Source: Tenacibaculum todarodis | GTDB lineage: Bacteria; Bacteroidota; Bacteroidia; Flavobacteriales; Flavobacteriaceae | NCBI RefSeq assembly: GCF_001889045.1 | Contig: NZ_CP018155.1 | Span: 434,001-498,000 of the forward strand | Direction of reading: 5' to 3' | DNA: 64,000 nt | Shown: piece by piece, positions 8,601 to 20,000 of the stretch | Layout of the letters: every line of letters starts with the position of its first letter | Numbering within the stretch: position 1 is the first letter of the stretch | Made by a program: the position numbers and the translations under genes | The notes under the pieces: generated by a model | Database searches by the model: none | Told to the model about the DNA's origin: nothing | Seen by the model: only the letters and a program-made list of their open reading frames with translations

Positions 8601-10539
8601 ATTAATAGATGTGTCTTTTTGGATTTTAAATTTAGATGTTGATAAACCGAGTAATGCTGGTAGAGGTTTGCCAAATGTACAAATAGAACTATGGCAAAAT
8701 GGAGCTATTTTAGGTACGGCAATAAATACTGGAGATGTACAAAGAGAAACTAAAGGAGATACAAACGCTTGGAAGAAATTTGAGACAACTACACCAATAG
8801 TAGCTTTAGATAATAGTAATATTACATTTATTATTAGAAATAATGTAAGTAATACTAACGGTAATGATTTAGCAATTGATGATATTTTAGTAACACAAGC
8901 TTGTGATACAGATGGAGATGGAACGCCTAATTATCAAGACACAGACAGTGACAACGATGGATGTCCAGATGCTTTAGAAGCAAATGCAACGTTAAATTAT
9001 TCAGACTTAAATGCAGATGGTTCAATAGATACTTCAGTAAATACTACTGGAGCAAATATTGGAGTTCCTGGAACACCAGCAACAGATGCCGGAACTTCTG
9101 CAGATGCATCACAACAAGCAGATGAATGTGATCCTTGTAATAATACAAGTGAATTATTTGCAGATAACGACTTAGATGGAATTGGTGATCAATGTGATTT
9201 AGATGATGATAATGATGGTATTTTAGATACTGTTGAATGTCCATTAACAGAAGGGACATTTACAGGAGGGCAAACAGGTACTATTTCAGACGGTACAAAT
9301 ACAGCAAATTATGCCTTAGTGCAAAACTCTTTTGTTGGATATAATGGAGCGGCAGTATATACTGCATCTGCAAATGGTATTGAAGTACAAGGAAATACGG
9401 TTGATGCAGGAAATGATTCTCTTAATTATACATTAAATTTATCTAATGTAAGTGCCGGAGTTATCCCCGTAATTAGGTTTACCCAAAGAAAAGGTTCTAA
9501 CGCCGGTAATGGAGAGGCATCAGATATTACACTTTCTTGGCCAGGTAGTGGCTTAGGAGGTTATGTAGATGAAGCTACACCTTCAGCTTCAATGTATGCC
9601 CTTGGAGCTCCTTCTGGATTTGATTTAAATAACAGACAAATTGAAGGTTTAGGAACTGAAGGTGTTATTACCTCTGGTAGTAAAATAAGAATTTATCAAA
9701 TATTTAATAGTGCTTCAGAATGGTATGTGCAATTCCCAGCAGGAGAAACTTCAGTTACAATAGATAAAACAGTTTTAAACTCAGGAATTTCTTCATCTGA
9801 AGGTATTGATTATAGGTATCCACAGTTAGGTTTCTCAGGTAATTCAGGAGAATCTTTTAATGAATGGATTTCATTTCAAGTATTTTTTATGCCAGATACA
9901 GATGGTGATGGAATTGCAGATTGTATGGATTTAGACAGTGATGGAGATGGCTGTCCAGACTCAGTAGAAGCAGGTGTGCCAACAACCAATTTAGTAGCAG
10001 GAGATTTAGTAAATGTAGCAGGTACAACAACAGGTGTTGCAAATGCAAAATTTGATGGTAGCAATGTAGGTGCTAATGGGTTAGATAATTCTATAGAAAA
10101 TATAGATGATGAAACTGCAACAACTACATATACATCTACATATTCTGATGCTTTAGATGAAAATATTTCAACAGCTTGTAATGCAGATTTAAGTTTAACA
10201 AAAACTGTAAACAAAGCCATTGTGAAAATAAATGACACAATTATATATACACTTACGGTAACTAATAGTGGTGCAGCAGATGCAACAGGTGTACAAGTAA
10301 CAGATGTTTTACCAGCAGGTTTAACCTATGTTTCACATACCTCAGGTCAATCATTTACAGATAGTGGGGATGCAGATAGTTTAAGAGACTTATGGACAAT
10401 TGGAAATTTAAATGCAAACCAAAGCATAACATTACAAATTACGGTAACAGTTAATAGTGCTGGAACAATAACAAATACAGCAGAAATAACACAATCAAAT
10501 CAAACAGATTCAGATTCCACACCAGCAAGTGGTAATTAA
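5683..10539 (+). CDS. Large secreted TSP3/DUF11 protein (1,618 aa)
   Basis: Signal peptide at residues 1-27 (LFLALSFVSVSSA, then Q). The body alternates unique beta-rich segments with TSP3 calcium-binding blocks (DTDNDGVANVDDLDDDNDG and similar). One internal unit containing NYQFPSNDVN and CPFPSGIDTDGDGVDDTCD occurs twice (about residues 465-525 and 770-850). The VIHIDRLGG-type domain of the upstream gene recurs near 625-650 (IIHIDRLGG), and the 0.8-kb shared module lies at about 837-1100. A DUF11 domain runs from about 1501 to the end. Like its neighbour the protein ends in DSTPASGN with no visible T9SS sorting domain. It is probably a paralogue of the 2349-5615 product that gained extra modules; the role is inferred as cell-surface or extracellular. 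Confidence 0.85.
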   Translation: MDKSYLKIHKIIITLFLALSFVSVSSAQCPTGQVAGASSNINIYATAVIFNNGVGGANNAVGNNNGTSASLNSNADQLVLQMGQAINSGDSVTVNGQNGDDVDVWVSSSWGGSIGATIWTQVGSNAQLDFTFNSPIDWEYIRIERGDGTGTEDISFIDASTTFTTCLDDTDNDGVANVDDLDDDNDGILDTDEGCTQLPASPFTLNSSLSVLGDVDTPGRLVYEDTNGNQVILTAAGGDGNNNTLGVGPNEGTIVNNTTTGQMFFEVGGGDVDDQPKLHIQAISASGTPFDITSISFGNIGNMDNSGARDIIAANVLGTWDNLGSAGNVLAVAQMTPTGATPVSGVTQTTLNSFELNNFISQGAISQAIFNNDDNSIQFGYNARFSPTNPTSSFLLIVDDAEASVSVRNIVTEITAISMTISGTICPDTDGDGITDNLDLDSDGDGCSDAVEAGTTTDQSTNYQFPSNDVNNTTGVPNTASTSNNTGNFQNAAVTTCSCPFASGLDSDNDGVDDTCDDDHDNDGILNSVENPCSLSQTTNWNSSGTTATGSAGGTNVAFAVTNDSNTSITYSPNGAFNTTNFWSNSSLAGDNSLEYIYTWDTTTDANTSPASDDAGTATFTITFSQKVYNPIIHIDRLGGSGQEDSAGPNYISNSSEFTLTTPGIAFKKLSGNNQFIVNGNKFFRAPNINLGTTDPGSESGSDYTRTAAGSVQVIGSVTSLTFSVTGIGVEGVGFDGVEMIFEACPAIDTDNDGTPDYLDLDSDNDGCSDAVEAGTTTSQTPNYQFPSNDVNATTGVPNGAAAANNSGDFQNAAVTSCDCPFPSGIDTDGDGVDDTCDLDDDNDGILDTDENASCGITNSILLSQDFGNAANATPSSSVTLASLNPGITTAYGYDALSNPYAGNDLDDDFYSVFNNIPESAIWAATGSAVWQDIGDHTDGGSLATTGRMLMVNAGNTLDAIYQQNLTGVGTGALIDVSFWILNLDVDKPSNAGRGLPNVQIELWQNGAILGTAINTGDVQRETKGDTNAWKKFETTTPIVALDNSNITFIIRNNVSNTNGNDLAIDDILVTQACDTDGDGTPNYQDTDSDNDGCPDALEANATLNYSDLNADGSIDTSVNTTGANIGVPGTPATDAGTSADASQQADECDPCNNTSELFADNDLDGIGDQCDLDDDNDGILDTVECPLTEGTFTGGQTGTISDGTNTANYALVQNSFVGYNGAAVYTASANGIEVQGNTVDAGNDSLNYTLNLSNVSAGVIPVIRFTQRKGSNAGNGEASDITLSWPGSGLGGYVDEATPSASMYALGAPSGFDLNNRQIEGLGTEGVITSGSKIRIYQIFNSASEWYVQFPAGETSVTIDKTVLNSGISSSEGIDYRYPQLGFSGNSGESFNEWISFQVFFMPDTDGDGIADCMDLDSDGDGCPDSVEAGVPTTNLVAGDLVNVAGTTTGVANAKFDGSNVGANGLDNSIENIDDETATTTYTSTYSDALDENISTACNADLSLTKTVNKAIVKINDTIIYTLTVTNSGAADATGVQVTDVLPAGLTYVSHTSGQSFTDSGDADSLRDLWTIGNLNANQSITLQITVTVNSAGTITNTAEITQSNQTDSDSTPASGN
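8189..8984 (+). repeat. Copy 2 of the ~0.8-kb shared coding module
   Basis: Collinear with 3463-4258. Both copies are bordered by Asp-rich TSP3 coding DNA, which is a plausible substrate for module exchange by homologous recombination. Confidence 0.8.
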
Positions 10540-11002
10540 ATTTGTTGTAAAAATGAATATTTTTTTAATATTAATAAAAAACAACGTATTTTCGCAGAAA
10601 TTAAATGTCCCCCATAAACATTTAAATACTGTTTTTATTAAGAAATTATTTATTTAATAAAAGAAGTTTTAATGATATATTAATTTAAGTTGTTAAATTA
10701 AAATGAGGGAAACTTATAACATATTATTACAAATAACAGCTGTTGTTTTTAGTAATTCTTTAATTACATGCGTTTAGTGTGTAGTACCTTCCTTTTTTTT
10801 GATAATAATTTGATTATAAAAGTATCATTAATTAAAATGTTAAACAACATAGATATTAGTGTGACCTTATTAAATAATAAGTGTCTAAATATTATAATCG
10901 TCATTCTGTTTATTTTAAGAATGGTGTTTTTAGTGAGATTAAGTTAGATTATCAAGGTCTATTTTTTAATAATAATTTTAAGTAACCCTATTTTAGTAAG
11001 GC
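10540..11002 (+). other. 463-bp intergenic region and probable long leader before the giant adhesin
   Basis: No gene is visible. Near its left end is a weak -7-like element with CCCCCAT (10587-10615), which would give a leader of nearly 400 nt. A short inverted repeat, CATTCT (10902-10907) with AGAATG (10918-10923), is followed by GTGTTTTT and could act as a weak attenuator. The remainder is featureless AT-rich DNA. Closer promoters may exist, but none gave a clean TAnnTTTG match. Confidence 0.4.
10587..10615 (+). promoter_or_regulatory. -7-like element plus CCCCCAT leader motif of the giant adhesin
   Basis: TATTTTCG at 10587-10594 is a one-mismatch version of TAnnTTTG, followed by CAGAAA and, at 10609-10615, CCCCCAT. 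TA-to-CCCCC spacing is 22 bases, against 23 upstream of the 2349 gene, and both share TAnTTTnGCAnAA. This suggests joint control of the two genes. Confidence 0.4.
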
Positions 11003-14000
11003 ATGGGAAAAATTTACAATCAGAACATCGTGACAAAAAAGTGGTCAAAAATGGTTAGTTTATTGCTAATTATTTTTGCGTTTTCATTTACAACTCAACA
11101 AGCATATAGCCAAAACATTGCTATTGTTGCTAATGAAGTTTCTTCTGCGGCCTCGCCTGCATCAGAAACAAATAATGGAACGAATGTAGAAGGTAATGTA
11201 ATTACTTACGAAGTTACTATTATGAATACAGGAACTATTGATTTAAATTCTGTAGTTACTAAGTTAAATGGTACTGATATTACTTCAACACCAACTTCAT
11301 ATGGAGATGGCGATGCTATTTTAAATGTCGGTGAAACATGGGTATATACAACTACTTATACAATAACGGCTGCAGATATAACCAATACTTATTTTGATAA
11401 TGTATTTACATCTAAAGCTGATGAAACTGTTTCTGTAGCTACTTTTGAAACTTATGACGCTTCTGCTACCATGCCTATAACAGATAGCAATAAAATTCAT
11501 GAAGATGATTTTGCTACAGCAACAATAAAAGTACTACCTATGTTAACTATAGGTAGTTTGTTAGTTACAGAGGGTACAGATGCAAACGCAGTTTTACCTG
11601 TTAGTATTTCTCACCCAAGTAATGAACCGGTTATTGTAGATGTGATAATAGGAATCCCATCAGATACAGCACAATATGGATCTGCACCTGCTGCCGGAGG
11701 TACGGCAGATTATTCTGAGACAATTATACAGGTTACTATTGCAGCAAATGCAACAAGTACTATTGTTACTATACCAATATTAAATGATAATGTTGGAGAG
11801 TCAACAGAATCTTTTACAGTTAATGGTACTTCTTCAAGTACTTGTCCGGCAACACCTGCAACTGTAACTATATTAGATGAAGATACTCCAGTTGTAATAT
11901 TAGATGATGTAACGGTAACAGAAGGAACAGATACGTTTGCAACTATTCCAGTAAGTATTAGTAATCCAAGCGATGAGATTGTTGTTGTGGAGATTACACA
12001 AACAACAGGTACGGCTGGAACAGCTGATTATACTGTAACAACAATAGAGGTAACTTTCAATCCTGGTGAAACTTCAACTACGGTTGATATTGAAATTGAA
12101 GATGATCTTTTATTAGAAAACACGGAAACATTTAATGTAAATGGAACAGTTACAAGTGGAAACGCAACTAACGCAACACCTTCTATTGTAACAATATTAG
12201 ATAATGACATTAATGCTATTGTTATAGGTAGTGTAATTGTTACTGAAGGAACTGATGCAGTAGCAACTGTGCCGGTAAGTATTACTAACCCTAGTGTTTT
12301 TCCAACAATAATTTCTCTTACTTATGATAATGGAAGTACGGAAGGAGCAGCAGATTATGTTGCAACAACAGTAACCGTTACTATACCAGCTGGTCAAACT
12401 ACAACTAATGTTAATATTCAAATTGTAGATGATTCTACACATGAACCAACGGAAACTTTTACCTTGAGTGGAACAAGTCCAACCGCAACAAGTGGAGCTC
12501 CAGGATCGGTAACAATCAATGATGATGATGCAGTGCCAACGTTAACAATCGGAAACGATACAGTAACAGAAGGCGATGCAATATCTATCCCAGTAACCTT
12601 AAGTAATCCAAGTAGTGAAAATACAGTTGTAACAATTACTTATGACAACGGAACGACTCAAGGAGCATCAGATTATGTAGCTACTACAGTAAGTGTAACA
12701 ATCAATGCTGGAGATACTCAAGTATTGATTCCAATCAGTACACAAGAAGATACAACGAATGAGCCAACAGAGAGTTTTACAATTAACGGATCTGTAACAA
12801 GTGGAAACACATCAAACACTACAGCTTCAGGAATAGGAACGATCAATGATGATGATGCAGTACCAACGATTGAATTAGGCGATGTAACGGTAACAGAAGG
12901 AACTGACCCAACGGCAGAAATTCCAGTAACGTTAAGCAATCCAAGTAGTGAGCCAGTAGATGTAACGGTAACGTTGACAGCAGGAACAGCAGGCGAAGAA
13001 GATTATGTAGAGACAGTATTAACAGTAACAATTTCAGCAGGTGATACGCAAGGCGTAGTAAACTTAGGAATTGTAGATGATAATATAGATGAAGCAACTG
13101 AAAGCTTAACCGCAGTAGGAACGGCAGACAATGCAACGACATCAAGTCCAGCAACAGTAACGATCTTAGACGATCCAACGGATACACCAACGATTGAATT
13201 AGGCGATGTAACGGTAACAGAAGGAACTGACCCAACGGCAGAAATTCCAGTAACGTTAAGCAACCCAAGTGATGAAGATGTAGAAGTAACGGTAACGTTG
13301 ACAGCAGGAACAGCAGGCGAAGAAGATTATGTAGAGACAGTATTAACAGTAACAATTTCAGCAGGTGATACGCAAGGCGTAGTAAACTTAGGAATTGTAG
13401 ATGATAATATAGATGAAGCAACTGAAAGCTTAACCGCAGTAGGAACGGCAGACAATGCAACGACATCAAGTCCAGCAACAGTAACAATTTTAGACGATCC
13501 AACAGATACACCAACGATTGAATTAGGCGATGTAACGGTAACAGAAGGAACTGACCCAACGGCAGAAATTCCAGTAACGTTAAGCAACCCAAGTGATGAA
13601 GATGTAGATGTAACGGTAACGTTGACAGCAGGAACAGCAGGCGAAGAAGATTATGTAGAGACAGTATTAACAGTAACAATTTCAGCAGGTGATACGCAAG
13701 GCGTAGTAAACTTAGGAATTGTAGATGATAATATAGATGAAGCAACTGAAAGCTTAACCGCAGTAGGAACGGCAGACAATGCAACAACATCAAGTCCAGC
13801 AACAGTAACAATTTTAGACGATCCAACGGATACACCAACGATTGAATTAGGCGATGTAACGGTAACAGAAGGAACTGACCCAACGGCAGAAATTCCAGTA
13901 ACGTTAAGCAACCCAAGTGATGAAGATGTAGATGTAACGGTAACGTTGACAGCAGGAACAGCAGGCGAAGAAGATTATGTAGAGACAGTATTAACAGTAA

Positions 14001-17000
14001 CAATTTCAGCAGGTGATACGCAAGGCGTAGTAAACTTAGGAATTGTAGATGATAATATAGATGAAGCAACTGAGAGCTTAACCGCAGTAGGAACGGCAGA
14101 CAATGCAACGACATCAAGTCCAGCAACAGTAACGATCTTAGACGATCCAACGGATACACCAACGATTGAATTAGGCGATGTAACGGTAACAGAAGGAACT
14201 GACCCAACGGCAGAAATTCCAGTAACGTTAAGCAACCCAAGTGATGAAGATGTAGATGTAACGGTAACGTTGACAGCAGGAACAGCAGGCGAAGAAGATT
14301 ATGTAGAGACAGTATTAACAGTAACAATTTCAGCAGGTGATACGCAAGGCGTAGTAAACTTAGGAATTGTAGATGATAATATAGATGAAGCAACTGAAAG
14401 CTTAACCGCAGTAGGAACGGCAGACAATGCAACGACATCAAGTCCAGCAACAGTAACAATTTTAGACGATCCAACAGATACACCAACGATTGAATTAGGC
14501 GATGTAACGGTAACAGAAGGAACTGACCCAACGGCAGAAATTCCAGTAACGTTAAGCAACCCAAGTGATGAAGATGTAGATGTAACGGTAACGTTGACAG
14601 CAGGAACAGCAGGCGAAGAAGATTATGTAGAGACAGTATTAACAGTAACAATTTCAGCAGGAGATACGCAAGGCGTAGTAAACTTAGGAATTGTAGATGA
14701 TAATATAGATGAAGCAACTGAGAGCTTAACCGCAGTAGGAACGGCAGACAATGCAACAACATCAAGTCCAGCAACAGTAACGATCTTAGACGATCCAACA
14801 GATACACCAGTTATCGAATTAGGCGATGTAACGGTAACAGAAGGAACTGACCCAACGGCAGAAATTCCAGTAACGTTAAGCAACCCAAGTGATGAAGATG
14901 TAGATGTAACGGTAACGTTGACAGCAGGAACAGCAGGCGAAGAAGATTATGTAGAGACAGTATTAACAGTAACAATTTCAGCAGGTGATACGCAAGGCGT
15001 AGTAAACTTAGGAATTGTAGATGATAATATAGATGAAGCAACTGAGAGCTTAACCGCAGTAGGAACGGCAGACAATGCAACGACATCAAGTCCAGCAACA
15101 GTAACGATCTTAGACGATCCAACGGATACACCAGTTATCGAATTAGGCGATGTAACGGTAACAGAAGGAACTGACCCAACGGCAGAAATTCCAGTAACGT
15201 TAAGCAACCCAAGTGATGAAGATGTAGAAGTAACGGTAACGTTGACAGCAGGAACAGCAGGCGAAGAAGATTATGTAGAGACAGTATTAACAGTAACAAT
15301 TTCAGCAGGTGATACGCAAGGCGTAGTAAACTTAGGAATTGTAGATGATAATATAGATGAAGCAACTGAAAGCTTAACCGCAGTAGGAACGGCAGACAAT
15401 GCAACGACATCAAGTCCAGCAACAGTAACAATTTTAGACGATCCAACGGATACACCAACGATTGAATTAGGCGATGTAACGGTAACAGAAGGAACTGACC
15501 CAACGGCAGAAATTCCAGTAACGTTAAGCAACCCAAGTGATGAAGATGTAGATGTAACGGTAACGTTGACAGCAGGAACAGCAGGCGAAGAAGATTATGT
15601 AGAGACAGTATTAACAGTAACAATTTCAGCAGGTGATACGCAAGGCGTAGTAAACTTAGGAATTGTAGATGATAATATAGATGAAGCAACTGAGAGCTTA
15701 ACCGCAGTAGGAACGGCAGACAATGCAACGACATCAAGTCCAGCAACAGTAACAATTTTAGACGATCCAACAGATACACCAACGATTGAATTAGGCGATG
15801 TAACGGTAACAGAAGGAACTGACCCAACGGCAGAAATTCCAGTAACGTTAAGCAACCCAAGTGATGAAGATGTAGAAGTAACGGTAACGTTGACAGCAGG
15901 AACAGCAGGCGAAGAAGATTATGTAGAGACAGTATTAACAGTAACAATTTCAGCAGGAGATACGCAAGGCGTAGTAAACTTAGGAATTGTAGATGATAAT
16001 ATAGATGAAGCAACTGAAAGCTTAACCGCAGTAGGAACGGCAGACAATGCAACGACATCAAGTCCAGCAACAGTAACGATCTTAGACGATCCAACGGATA
16101 CACCAACGATTGAATTAGGCGATGTAACGGTAACAGAAGGAACTGACCCAACGGCAGAAATTCCAGTAACGTTAAGCAACCCAAGTGATGAAGATGTAGA
16201 TGTAACGGTAACGTTGACAGCAGGAACAGCAGGCGAAGAAGATTATGTAGAGACAGTATTAACAGTAACAATTTCAGCAGGAGATACGCAAGGCGTAGTA
16301 AACTTAGGAATTGTAGATGATAATATAGATGAAGCAACTGAGAGCTTAACCGCAGTAGGAACGGCAGACAATGCAACGACATCAAGTCCAGCAACAGTAA
16401 CGATCTTAGACGATCCAACGGATACACCAACGATTGAATTAGGCGATGTAACGGTAACAGAAGGAACTGACCCAACGGCAGAAATTCCAGTAACGTTAAG
16501 CAACCCAAGTGATGAAGATGTAGATGTAACGGTAACGTTGACAGCAGGAACAGCAGGCGAAGAAGATTATGTAGAGACAGTATTAACAGTAACAATTTCA
16601 GCAGGTGATACGCAAGGCGTAGTAAACTTAGGAATTGTAGATGATAATATAGATGAAGCAACTGAGAGCTTAACCGCAGTAGGAACGGCAGACAATGCAA
16701 CGACATCAAGTCCAGCAACAGTAACGATCTTAGACGATCCAACGGATACACCAACGATTGAATTAGGCGATGTAACGGTAACAGAAGGAACTGACCCAAC
16801 GGCAGAAATTCCAGTAACGTTAAGCAACCCAAGTGATGAAGATGTAGATGTAACGGTAACGTTGACAGCAGGAACAGCAGGCGAAGAAGATTATGTAGAG
16901 ACAGTATTAACAGTAACAATTTCAGCAGGTGATACGCAAGGCGTAGTAAACTTAGGAATTGTAGATGATAATATAGATGAAGCAACTGAAAGCTTAACCG

Positions 17001-20000
17001 CAGTAGGAACGGCAGACAATGCAACAACATCAAGTCCAGCAACAGTAACGATCTTAGACGATCCAACGGATACACCAACGATTGAATTAGGCGATGTAAC
17101 GGTAACAGAAGGAACTGACCCAACGGCAGAAATTCCAGTAACGTTAAGCAACCCAAGTGATGAAGATGTAGATGTAACGGTAACGTTGACAGCAGGAACA
17201 GCAGGCGAAGAAGATTATGTAGAGACAGTATTAACAGTAACAATTTCAGCAGGTGATACGCAAGGCGTAGTAAACTTAGGAATTGTAGATGATAATATAG
17301 ATGAAGCAACTGAAAGCTTAACCGCAGTAGGAACGGCAGACAATGCAACGACATCAAGTCCAGCAACAGTAACGATCTTAGACGATCCAACGGATACACC
17401 AACGATTGAATTAGGCGATGTAACGGTAACAGAAGGAACTGACCCAACGGCAGAAATTCCAGTAACGTTAAGCAACCCAAGTGATGAAGATGTAGAAGTA
17501 ACGGTAACGTTGACAGCAGGAACAGCAGGCGAAGAAGATTATGTAGAGACAGTATTAACAGTAACAATTTCAGCAGGTGATACGCAAGGCGTAGTAAACT
17601 TAGGAATTGTAGATGATAATATAGATGAAGCAACTGAAAGCTTAACCGCAGTAGGAACGGCAGACAATGCAACGACATCAAGTCCAGCAACAGTAACAAT
17701 TTTAGACGATCCAACAGATACACCAACGATTGAATTAGGCGATGTAACGGTAACAGAAGGAACTGACCCAACGGCAGAAATTCCAGTAACGTTAAGCAAC
17801 CCAAGTGATGAAGATGTAGATGTAACGGTAACGTTGACAGCAGGAACAGCAGGCGAAGAAGATTATGTAGAGACAGTATTAACAGTAACAATTTCAGCAG
17901 GTGATACGCAAGGCGTAGTAAACTTAGGAATTGTAGATGATAATATAGATGAAGCAACTGAAAGCTTAACCGCAGTAGGAACGGCAGACAATGCAACAAC
18001 ATCAAGTCCAGCAACAGTAACAATTTTAGACGATCCAACGGATACACCAACGATTGAATTAGGCGATGTAACGGTAACAGAAGGAACTGACCCAACGGCA
18101 GAAATTCCAGTAACGTTAAGCAACCCAAGTGATGAAGATGTAGATGTAACGGTAACGTTGACAGCAGGAACAGCAGGCGAAGAAGATTATGTAGAGACAG
18201 TATTAACAGTAACAATTTCAGCAGGTGATACGCAAGGCGTAGTAAACTTAGGAATTGTAGATGATAATATAGATGAAGCAACTGAGAGCTTAACCGCAGT
18301 AGGAACGGCAGACAATGCAACGACATCAAGTCCAGCAACAGTAACGATCTTAGACGATCCAACGGATACACCAACGATTGAATTAGGCGATGTAACGGTA
18401 ACAGAAGGAACTGACCCAACGGCAGAAATTCCAGTAACGTTAAGCAACCCAAGTGATGAAGATGTAGATGTAACGGTAACGTTGACAGCAGGAACAGCAG
18501 GCGAAGAAGATTATGTAGAGACAGTATTAACAGTAACAATTTCAGCAGGTGATACGCAAGGCGTAGTAAACTTAGGAATTGTAGATGATAATATAGATGA
18601 AGCAACTGAAAGCTTAACCGCAGTAGGAACGGCAGACAATGCAACGACATCAAGTCCAGCAACAGTAACAATTTTAGACGATCCAACAGATACACCAACG
18701 ATTGAATTAGGCGATGTAACGGTAACAGAAGGAACTGACCCAACGGCAGAAATTCCAGTAACGTTAAGCAACCCAAGTGATGAAGATGTAGATGTAACGG
18801 TAACGTTGACAGCAGGAACAGCAGGCGAAGAAGATTATGTAGAGACAGTATTAACAGTAACAATTTCAGCAGGAGATACGCAAGGCGTAGTAAACTTAGG
18901 AATTGTAGATGATAATATAGATGAAGCAACTGAGAGCTTAACCGCAGTAGGAACGGCAGACAATGCAACAACATCAAGTCCAGCAACAGTAACGATCTTA
19001 GACGATCCAACAGATACACCAGTTATCGAATTAGGCGATGTAACGGTAACAGAAGGAACTGACCCAACGGCAGAAATTCCAGTAACGTTAAGCAACCCAA
19101 GTGATGAAGATGTAGATGTAACGGTAACGTTGACAGCAGGAACAGCAGGCGAAGAAGATTATGTAGAGACAGTATTAACAGTAACAATTTCAGCAGGTGA
19201 TACGCAAGGCGTAGTAAACTTAGGAATTGTAGATGATAATATAGATGAAGCAACTGAGAGCTTAACCGCAGTAGGAACGGCAGACAATGCAACGACATCA
19301 AGTCCAGCAACAGTAACGATCTTAGACGATCCAACGGATACACCAGTTATCGAATTAGGCGATGTAACGGTAACAGAAGGAACTGACCCAACGGCAGAAA
19401 TTCCAGTAACGTTAAGCAACCCAAGTGATGAAGATGTAGAAGTAACGGTAACGTTGACAGCAGGAACAGCAGGCGAAGAAGATTATGTAGAGACAGTATT
19501 AACAGTAACAATTTCAGCAGGTGATACGCAAGGCGTAGTAAACTTAGGAATTGTAGATGATAATATAGATGAAGCAACTGAAAGCTTAACCGCAGTAGGA
19601 ACGGCAGACAATGCAACGACATCAAGTCCAGCAACAGTAACAATTTTAGACGATCCAACGGATACACCAACGATTGAATTAGGCGATGTAACGGTAACAG
19701 AAGGAACTGACCCAACGGCAGAAATTCCAGTAACGTTAAGCAACCCAAGTGATGAAGATGTAGATGTAACGGTAACGTTGACAGCAGGAACAGCAGGCGA
19801 AGAAGATTATGTAGAGACAGTATTAACAGTAACAATTTCAGCAGGTGATACGCAAGGCGTAGTAAACTTAGGAATTGTAGATGATAATATAGATGAAGCA
19901 ACTGAAAGCTTAACCGCAGTAGGAACGGCAGACAATGCAACGACATCAAGTCCAGCAACAGTAACAATTTTAGACGATCCAACAGATACACCAACGATTG

